A model generated the notes under the pieces. The model was not told the origin of the DNA. It was given only the letters and a program-made list of their open reading frames with translations, and did not search any database. Made by a program: the position numbers and the translations under genes. From NCBI GenBank assembly GCA_947683425.1, contig CANTUQ010000081.1, forward strand, positions 8,614,501 to 8,678,500: a DNA stretch of 64,000 bases. The letters are read 5' to 3'. This document shows, piece by piece, positions 55,947-64,000 of this stretch (position 1 is its first letter; each line of letters opens with the position of its first letter). The DNA is from Excoecaria cochinchinensis (taxonomy: Eukaryota; Streptophyta; Magnoliopsida; Malpighiales; Euphorbiaceae).

Positions 55947-58900
55947 TGTCACACCCCAAAATGACCCTGGTCGGATTATGCATGCTAAGTCGGGATCGGA
56001 AGGGTATTTCAGTAAAATTGTGTTTGAGAATTTGGAGTGTTAAGGACCTAATTGATAAGATAATTAAGTTTGTAAGGGAAGAATAGTGTAAGTGAGTGAA
56101 TTGTATTTTGTTTAAGGACTTAAGAGCATTATTGGACTTGGAAAAGTTTAAGTGGAGTTTGGGGTCCAATAGGATGTTGCCAAGTGGACTGTTAGGTGGG
56201 CATTGAATGGGGAAAAGAAGAAAAGAAAGTGGAAGAGAGAGGGAACACAGATTGCATTCCCGTCCCCCTCCTCTCACGTTCTTCTTCTTCTTCTCTTCTC
56301 CCTTCCTCTGCTTTTCCTTTCATTTTCCTTGGCTTGGAGTTGTGGTTGGCTTGGGTAGTGCTTTGCTTTGAAGAGGTAAGTTGGAGTTTCTAAGTTCTGT
56401 TCTTCTTCTTCTTCTTTCTCCTGGTTTTGGTTTTGGTTGAATTAGGGTTTGGCTAAGTGTAACTGTGGATTTTGTTTGTGCAAGCTTTGCATGATAAGAA
56501 GAAGATTAAAGGCAAGGAAAAGAGAGAGGTTTGATTTTGAAGCTGGAAGCCTGATTTTGGATCGTGATTTTTGAGGTTTGGGAGCTCTGTTTACTGCATT
56601 TGGATTTCTTAATGTTTTGCCCTAAATCTCACTTAGGATGTTTATGTGTTTGCATTTCTGGAAATTGATGTGGTTTAGAATATGTACATGCATGATTAAG
56701 TGAGTAAATGTGTTAGTAATGCATGACAAGTATTGATTTAGAAGTTCTGAGCTTGTGTTTTGAATCTACTGTAACTTTTAGGGTTTATGTTCTTAAATGG
56801 ATTAAATGTGTTTATGCATGGTTTTGATTGTTTTAATTGATGGATTAAGCTGGTTTTATGTCAAATTGATGTTTGGAAGACCGATTGAAAGGTAAGATGA
56901 GTTTGGTGGTGTTTTGAATGAGATTGAAAATGAATTTATCGAGTTCTTGGAGTTCTGGGTAACTGGGAATGGAAAATCGCATCTCTGTAGAATTTCCAGT
57001 TCCAGTGTTCTGTGTGAGGCGAGTCACGTCTCGTGACTTAGAGTCACGACGTGACTCATGTGAAGGGCAGCGTGACTCCCAGTTGCGAAGCGTGACTCTT
57101 CTCTCTGTGAGAGGAAAGTCACGTCTCGTGACTTAGGGTCACGACGTGACCCTTGTGTATGGCGAAGCGTGACTCCAGTCGCGAAGCGTGACTCCTCTCT
57201 CTGTGAGAGGGAAGTCACGTCTCGTGACTTAGAGTCACGGCGTGACTCTGGTTAGGGCAAGGCGTGACTCCTCTCTCTGTGAGAGGGAAGTCACGTCCCG
57301 TGACATAGAGTCACGGCGTGACTCTTGTGAAGCCAGGCGTGACAAAGAGTCACGTCCCGTGACTCTCTAGCAGGTCACGAGACGTGACACTAGGTCACGC
57401 CGTGACCCTCCTGTGAGGTCAGTCATGAGTCATGACATGACTTGTGACCGACCCCTCTTCAGCTCCTTTTTCCGATTTCACCCAGTTTTAACCAAAATGA
57501 ACTTCCTATCTCTTCTGTATGGGTCTTTACTGCTATATAAATTATGTTATACTATTATATGCTCCTGTATAGCTTTTCTGTTTTGATTTGTGCCCCGTGG
57601 CTAGTTTGTTATGAAATGACTTTCAAATGCTTTTATGACTCTTTTCTTTACTGTGTGCTATCTTATCTGATTGCTTAGCCTATTTTGGTTGTGTTTAGCA
57701 TTATGTTATGCCTGTCCTTGGTCGGGTTCTTATCTAGAATAACATGCCATGTTTATGAATGTTGTATCATTCCATGATTCAGATTATACGTTTTTGATCA
57801 TCGGCATAATATGATTACACATGTGTTCTTGATATACTCTAGTAATTTGAGTAGTGATAAAATGTGATTAAGGGAATTATTGCATGCTTCAGAATATGAC
57901 TTGAATGAGGTATGATTGATATTATGCTATGCTATATTTGGTTGAATATTATGATTAATGTCTGAATGCATGATTATACTTTAGCCTGGGAACTCAACGT
58001 GTTAGGTTAAATGTAATTTGGACTATGCATGATTTATGCTTAGTATCTTCGCCTAATGCATGATTAAGACTTTGTGTTGATAATCATTAGCATGGTAGTG
58101 CTTTTATACCTGATTCTTGGCATGCTTTAGAATATTGTTTAATGTTAAAATGTATGGACTGTAATATGTTTTGCAATGCGAATTGCATGATGTACGACCG
58201 ACCTTATGAGCATGTTTATATGTCTATTGTATTCTGGTTTATGCATGATGTATATATATAATTATGCGTTATGCGATTCGAAGTGTGAATTGTTTTATGC
58301 ATGACCTGCGAGAGTCAGTCTAGTGGATAGTTAGGCATGCTTAATAGAGTCTTTCAGTAGCTGCAGCGCCCTTTGAACGTATTGGACCCTGATCAGGTCC
58401 CCCGTATGGTTCCTCGCGAACCCCCCCATCAGTACGGATCCTCGTGATCCTTTTTAATGTATTTGGATCGGGTTAAGATCCCCCATCAGTAAAATGCTTT
58501 TGTGATAAATAAAATGGTTTTCGACTTGTACCCGTAAGGTACTAATCAGTTCAGTACACTCGTTATCCACTATTGTGAGTCAGCAGGTGCTTTATTGGTT
58601 GGTATTGCTTTGAAATAACTATATGAATGTGATATCCGTTTGATTATGATAAAGATCTCAGGAATCAGTTTATATGCATATGAATGTGACTATGGGCTTC
58701 AGAATGTATGTCTGTTTTAAATAAGCATGACTTTATATCTAACATGATTATTCGTACTCGTCATGTGATTTGTTATAAGTTTCTGAATGCTTTGATTATG
58801 ATGCGACTAGAGAATTTATGTATATGACTTAAACATGTTTTGTTAATATATTAGCTTGTGAATCGAAGCAGCTGTGATGGTAAGTATTTGATGATTATTG

Positions 58901-59960
58901 TACTCTCTGCATGATGATGATATGAATGTAATACTAAGTGGTTATGCCTTCAGTCTCCGTTATCTGAATGTTTCTGCATGATGCTTAATATATTTTAGAG
59001 TTGCGCAGCGGTATTGTGATGCTCTAAAGGTTATCCTTTAGATATTTGACTAGTGTATGTGTTTGGCATGTCTAAGTATGTTAAATGGCTAGCATTCTTA
59101 ACATGATGGTTTGGTTGTCAGTTCATGCATGGGTATTTAGTTATGTCAATTGCATGAGTAAAGCTCTTGTGACTCTACACAGTAAGATGTTGATATTTGC
59201 CACCCATGTAGGTTTATGCATGAGATATAGTATGTGGTTCAGCATGATGATGCTTGTAATGTGTATTGTACTATGTCTGTTTTAGTCTATCCTGAACATG
59301 GGTTTATGGACAGTTAGTGGTATCATATTGAATGCCTTTATTGTGCAGCCTGATTATTGATATGCTATGAATATCCGCATTTGCCATTTGAATGTGTTTT
59401 GCCTTGACGACCATTGTGAATGGCCGTCCATATTCTTGTGTGTTCTCCCCACTAAGCGTTATCGCTTAGCACGGATTTTCTTTCCGTGCAGGTGGCAGGT
59501 TTGGTTCTGATCGAGTCGCGCTTCTGCAAGGTCGGCCACGTAGGAGTTAGAAGTTCTGTATTTTGTTCAGCTTCTGTATTTCAGCTTTTGTATTCGGTAG
59601 TATTGTATATGTAATTATTATGTTTCGTTCTTGAGTTTTCTTTTGGGAATGTAATAGTTAGTATGTCCTTATGTTTAGTTATTCCTTTGTTTTATTATTT
59701 CGATTATGCTTCCGTTGATTGGTCATCTGTATGCCTTTGTGTATGATTTTGCTTAATGCCTGCGTGTGCGTGAGTTATTGCATGTTCAGTCTGTACCGCA
59801 AGGTAAGTCAAGGTAAGTTTTTAATTAATCCGTATTTCTGTATGCATGTTATGTATGAACGTATGCTTCCGCATTGTGCATGTGTATATCTGTATATGTG
59901 AGCGTCGTGTAGCGCGTCCGTCGGTGTCCTTCCAACGGGGACGGCGATGGGGGTGTTACA
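55947..59960 (+). mobile_element. Solo chromovirus LTR, 4.0 kb
   Basis: TGTCACACCCC...GGGTGTTACA with no internal region and a degenerate 5-bp TSD, as expected after LTR-LTR recombination. It holds a CTT-rich leader (56278-56300), donor AG|GTAAGT near 56374, the GTCACG palindrome array, a long AT-rich zone with GCATGA repeats (57700-58300), AGGCATGC near 58334, CCCTGATCAGGTCCCC near 58388, the hairpin 59452-59469 and CCGTGCAG|GT near 59486. It has no protein-coding capacity. It is much longer than the other LTRs here. Confidence 0.92.
57018..57424. repeat. GTCACG palindrome array in the solo LTR
   Basis: About a dozen short inverted repeats in 400 bp, such as GTCACGTCTCGTGAC (57023-57037) and GAGTCACGACGTGACTC (57041-57057, 8-bp arms), alternating with GCGTGACTC half-sites and a CTCTCTCTGTGAGAG element. 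Spacing is about 100 bp per higher-order unit. The sequence differs from the C1 and A1 palindromes. Confidence 0.9.
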
Positions 59961-59965
59961 GATGG
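59961..59965. repeat. Solo LTR target-site duplication, right copy
   Basis: GATGG; see 55942-55946. Confidence 0.75.
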
Positions 59966-60600
59966 TCGAGACCATGAAACCAGTCAATGGCATGAGCGGT
60001 CAGACTCAGACAAAAGTATTCTACTTTCTGCTTCTTAGACAACGTGGTCCCTTTCATGACTAGAGAATATTGCTTCACATGAGCGGTCGGGTCAGAAGTA
60101 CCATCAAATTTTGGCACGTCTGGCATCTTAAAGTTGTAAGGAATCGGGTCCTCTCCCTCCAATTCCTTATCCTCTGGGTTCATCCCCTGACCCTGGCTCA
60201 GCATACGGGCCATAGCTTCGAACCTCTCTTCCATCTTCTTTAAAATGAAGTCATCAGTCTGAGGTGCCTTCCCCCTCTCCGATGCAATACTCACCCTGTC
60301 ATCTTCGATATCTCTATCATCATCAATTCTCAGTACAGGCCTCCTTCTCTGCTCCCCCGAGGCTACTGACCTCAACTCTACTGGCGGCGGCCTAAAGGGC
60401 TCCTCTCGCCTCTCGGCCCTTTCTTCTTCTGGCTCATTCTGTCTCACGGGAGGAGGAGGAGGAGGGTTCTGTGGAGCATTCTGCTGTGCCAGGGCGGTCA
60501 ACATATTCATCATTCTGGCCTCGAATTCCTCAAATCGTCGGCCCACTTCTTCCGCGATCATGGCCCTGGTGGCGTCATCCCCTCTAGGCGAGTTTGCCAT

Positions 60601-61520
60601 CTCAGATACAGTACCGCTGATCTCTGGTAAGATTTCTGGTAGGCCCTCTCTATCTGACAGCTCGAAAGCAGGAACTCGGACCAGTCGTCCGGTTGGTGAT
60701 CTAGTCCACCTGGGCAGATCTATGATGGCTGCAGGGACAAGACGTTAGATATGATGCATGAAATGCAGGTGTGATGCATGAAATGCAGGTGTAATGCATG
60801 GTCGTGATATGCGACATTCAGAGAGCACAAGCAAGCAAGTAGGTCCTTCCACTCTTATTTCTCCCGCACACGTGGTCGTGCAGTCTCTTTCCTAGGTGGG
60901 ATTAGCCCAAGGGTCAATGAGGGACCCAATGGACGCACATGGGGCACGGCGAAAAACCGGCAGCATGACACTCCTATGCTAATGTACAAGCGGATGGATA
61001 ATGATCGTCACGTATTTGGACGTTCCATAAATTTTGGCATGGCCCTACCGGGGCATGATAGCCTTTGGCTAGGTTACCAAGCGAGACATCTAGACTCACC
61101 CAATACATGAGGATCCATACAGCAAGCATGGAATTAGGATTCATTTCACCTGTGGAAAGTAGCTACGGCTATTACATGAGCTTTGGACAAGGGAGATGTT
61201 TCTTTAAGGCTACCCAAGCATGATCCCTGCCGACAGGTCTAGCTCATCACGAGTATAGCGACCGATCGGGTAATCATTTTGATATACCATTGAGGTACGT
61301 GGCTTGGGCTGGTGATTATCCTTAACACTTTCCCAAATTGAGTGAAAATGGGGTCGTGCTTCAGGAATGCACCGGGGCTAAAAGAGGGACCAAACTAGCA
61401 TATTCTAAGGCTCTAATGATATGCAAAAGCAAATTTGAGAGAAAGCAAATTTATGAATTAAATTTTAATCATAAATGTTAAACGAGGTATTTTCAAATCG
61501 AAATCTCGAACCATAAACGT
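60601..61520 (-). other. B3 5' leader between PBS and gag
   Basis: About 920 bp untranslated leader with no convincing ORF. A direct duplication GATGCATGAAATGCAGGTG occurs at about 60750-60790. It would be expected to contain packaging signals, which cannot be identified by eye. Confidence 0.6.
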
Positions 61521-61538
61521 CCCCAGTGGAGTCGCCAC
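61521..61538 (-). other. B3 primer binding site
   Basis: Minus-strand GTGGCGACTCCACTGGGG next to the 5' LTR end, identical to B2 (42431-42448). Confidence 0.85.
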
Positions 61539-63590
61539 TGTGACGCGCGCCGGATCCCCGCGGTCGCCCATGGGACTGCCCGCTCGAGGGCGATCGGGGC
61601 ATTTGTGGGTTCGTTGGCAGCTTGCAATAAATCGCAAGTGCGTCTATGTTGGGCAACAAGGAGGTTTCATGGAGTCGCCACCCAATAGAACATTGGGAAA
61701 GTTACTCTCGCCTCGGAGAGCCTAAGACTGCGCTTAGTATCCATTTTGGGCCAGCCAGAGGGGTCATGGAAGGTAAACCTCTCGCCCTAAGGAGCCTAGG
61801 ATTAGCGCTAAAGTCTCGTAGCACAAAAAGGTGTCTTGGAGGGTAGACCTCTAGCCTCTTTGAGCCCAAAGACCAGAGCTGGGTCCGGGATTTCTCATCT
61901 ATTTCTACCTCGATTATTTTATGATCAAATTTTAATTATTATTAATTCGCTCTCTCTCCACACGATGCAATTAATCGAAGGCGCATTTATTCATATTTGG
62001 AAAGCCTTAAATGGACAAGTAAATAGTGAAAGCAATAAATTACAATAATACAAGGAGCGGAATACAACCCCTTTTTGTAAATGTGCGATACATACACGAA
62101 TCGGGGGATTGCTTATTTTGAGGACTTTGGTCCTCGCATGCATCATTATTAAAATTGGATGTTTTATTTGTGATGATTTTTATTGGATAAAAATAGGACA
62201 TTGGACCCTTGCATTTATACAAACCTCATTTTTATTGAGTATAAAACATTGATCCATTTTTACACTTAACGAGATATGAAAAGAGTATATCCATGTACAT
62301 AAAATAGTCAATGAATAACGAATGAAGGAAATAATCAAGAAGGTTAGGAAACTAAACCGGACGAAATCCTCCGAATACGGTAGATAACCCCTCAAGCTCA
62401 GGATGGTCCCGAGAGATCAATACATTGCTCACAGAAAGTTAATGGGTGTCAATATAAAAAGAATCAACATGAATAAAGTCAAAAAGACTTAAAAGAGATA
62501 GAAAAGATTTGAAGATGTGGAGACAGAACCCAGCGACGGCCTTTCTTAGGTGATCGACGGGCGTCTGTCGAATTGATTGACATGTCCATCGCTCACTCAA
62601 GTGGAAGAGCGTCTGTGAGTGGATTGACCGACGGGCGTCGGTAAAGAAGATGACCCGTCGGTCACCACTGTCTCTAAAAAAACAGTAAAAAGGACTCTTT
62701 TTTAAAAGTCAAAAAAAGGGTTTTAACACAAAATGAGATAAAGAAAGTAAAAATAAAGAAGAATAATGACAAAATTGAAAGAAACAACCAAATAAGGAGT
62801 AAATATGAAATGATATGGAGAAGGAATCCGGAATATTTACCCTCAGATAATTGCTTTGGGTGAGATTCTTGTGTTGATTAGAGCCCCGCGTGTTCCACAA
62901 AAAGCAAGATGAAGGATCAAGAGAAGGAAAATGGATTATTTCCCCTTTAACCCCTCAAGAGACTGATTTTTAGAATCAAGATTCAAAGAAAACTAATTGA
63001 TTTTAGTTTCTTTTAATGATTTTGATCCTTTAATTAAAAGAAATCCTTTATGAATGTGTTTGCTGGAAGAGAGAGAAAATATGCTTGAATTTTGGCAGAG
63101 TTTCCCCTCTTGAAAATTTTCGAAACCCTTTTCTAGTGAAAATCCGAAGCTTTTATAAGCCAGACACGACCGACGGGCATCGGTGTATGGAGGCGTGCGT
63201 CGAAAGAATCCTTCTGACACAAGGATTCGTTCGACGGCCCTGCCACATCCATCGACGGGCGTCGAAAAGGTTGCTTGCTCCGGAAAACCAGGCGGTGCTC
63301 TGACAGGGGCGGTGATTTTCCGACGGGCATCGAAAAATACCACAGGCCGTCTGTGACCTTAAGCGATGGGCTGGCCTCACAGACGGGCCGGCCGTCTGTG
63401 GAGGAAAATATGCCCTATTGACTTGAAAATCCCTGTTTTCTCCCCCTCTGCCTACGAAAGGTAAAAAGACTCACTTCTCGTGGAACGCGAGACTAAAACC
63501 TCCAAATCCAAACCATTTATACAGGCTCTGATACTGATTTCATCATAGGGTAACCTCTGATCCGGACCGCTCCGGGACACGGTGCTTACA
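61539..63590 (-). mobile_element. B3 5' LTR
   Basis: 2052 bp. Collinear with 52524-54332 apart from an extra about 220 bp segment at 61870-62090 and scattered substitutions. It contains CCGACGGGC palindromes (62530-62645, 63170-63400). Confidence 0.9.
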
Positions 63591-64000
63591 GCTGTGTTTC
63601 GTCGTGAGCACGCGACGGGGTACCCCGCCCTCTATTTGACAGTTAAAAATTAATTTTGTGGTAACACTAAAAATTGGTGAATCAGATAGGTTCAAGTGAT
63701 CCGAATAAAAAACGGACTCCGATTGAGCTGAAAATTTTTATGTGGGCTAAATAATATATTCTAAGAATGATGGAATTAGTTTTATGAGTAATTGAACTTG
63801 GAAAGTCATAAAAATAAATTAGGATTACATATATGCTTATTAATGGGCCTAAGTTAAATTGGTTGGACCAAGCCCAAGCCCACTTAAGACCCCTATATAA
63901 GGCTGAAAGATTAGCCAAACTCCAGAATTCTCTTTAACCTTCTTCCCACTCTCCTTGGCCGAATGGTATTCTCTATTCTCTTCCATAATTTTCTTCATTC
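63591..64000 (+). promoter_or_regulatory. Promoter-like DNA, probably the start of another LTR
   Basis: After the B3 end lies a GC-rich short stretch (CACGCGACGGGGTACCCCG), then AT-rich DNA and a clear TATA box CTATATAAGG near 63893, followed by a pyrimidine-rich leader (CTTCTTCCCACTCTCC). This is typical of a plant LTR U3/R border, but the window ends before any coding region, and a host promoter cannot be excluded. Confidence 0.5.

Larger units (their letters stand above)
55475..60600 (-). pseudogene. B3 gag, C-terminally truncated and split by a solo LTR
   Basis: The ATG is at 60600 (MANSPRGDDATRAMIAEEVG). The first 213 residues (60600-59961) contain a coiled N-terminus, a PPPPPP tract, an Arg/Glu-rich region, and the start of the gag core (YNFKMPDVPKFDGTSDPTAH; LTAHAIDWFHGL). 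The second part (55941-55475) continues with FLRQYDCNT, ESFHDYLTRWRNRV and a basic/serine-rich C-terminus. The 4014 bp LTR interrupts the gene at a 5-bp duplication. Counting the bases shows the two parts are in the same frame with no stop across the junction. Gag would package RNA; here it ends early at the deletion near 55480. Confidence 0.88.
52524..63590 (-). mobile_element. B3: Tat-type element with gag but no pol
   Basis: Read on the minus strand: 5' LTR (63590-61539), PBS (61538-61521), leader, gag (60600 to 55475, split by a solo LTR), then directly the C-terminal remnant of the sense accessory gene (55480-55266), tandem repeats, PPT, 3' LTR (54332-52524). The rest of gag, protease, pol and most of the accessory module are deleted. 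The flanks (TGCCC left, GCTGT right) do not match as a TSD. Confidence 0.9.

Noticed and set aside
57018..57424. Satellite DNA or centromere-specific repeat
   Set aside because: The array is confined to one LTR, only about 400 bp long, and bounded by LTR sequence with a TSD.

Overview
This 64 kb window is plant nuclear DNA made almost entirely of nested and broken LTR retrotransposons. I found no host gene, rRNA, tRNA, organelle DNA or CRISPR. A flowering plant, probably a eudicot, is inferred from Ty3/gypsy chromoviruses of the Tekay/Del type (LTRs starting TGTAACACC, initiator-Met tRNA primer site, integrase with a C-terminal chromodomain) and Tat/Ogre/Retand-type elements (two RNase H domains, G-patch segment, extra ORFs, tandem repeats before the 3' LTR). 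The species cannot be named.

Layout. 1-750: chromovirus LTR tail. 751-1277: unassigned. 1278-4010: truncated chromovirus LTR (A0). 4011-11641: 3' half of a Tat element (B1, minus strand). 11642-14015: chromovirus 5' LTR plus gag (A3, plus). 14016-28611: a decayed chromovirus (A2, minus), with a full-length chromovirus (A1, 15167-24777, minus, TSD CACCA) inserted in its LTR. 28612-28788: Tat LTR fragment. 28789-40495: chromovirus LTR (C0) split by a full-length chromovirus (C1, 29708-40109, minus, TSD ATATG), whose pol is itself interrupted by a 436 bp foldback MITE. 40496-41105: two LTR fragments. 41106-52523: Tat element B2 (plus), with pol but no gag. 52524-63590: Tat element B3 (minus), with gag but no pol, and with a 4 kb chromovirus solo LTR inside gag. 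63591-64000: promoter-like DNA, probably another LTR.

The part least explained by textbook elements is the accessory module of the Tat elements, present in B1 and B2. Two intron-containing genes diverge from a shared intergenic region of about 1 kb. One is antisense to pol and encodes a plant-mobile-domain/DUF7745-like protein. The other is in sense and encodes a protein with a globular N-terminus, a proline/glutamine-rich middle, a coiled coil and an acidic tail. The sense gene's TATA box lies in the loop of an inverted repeat, and the same class of GACGGGC...GCCCGTC palindromes recurs in the LTRs, including an identical 16-mer in the LTR and internal promoter of B1. The chromovirus LTRs carry their own arrays of short CpG-rich palindromes whose sequence differs between subfamilies. 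I propose these as operator-like or silencing-related cis elements; this is inference.

No element looks autonomous. Coding regions carry in-frame stops, frameshifts, deletions or active-site substitutions. Interval ends at truncation junctions were placed by eye and may be off by about 20 bases.
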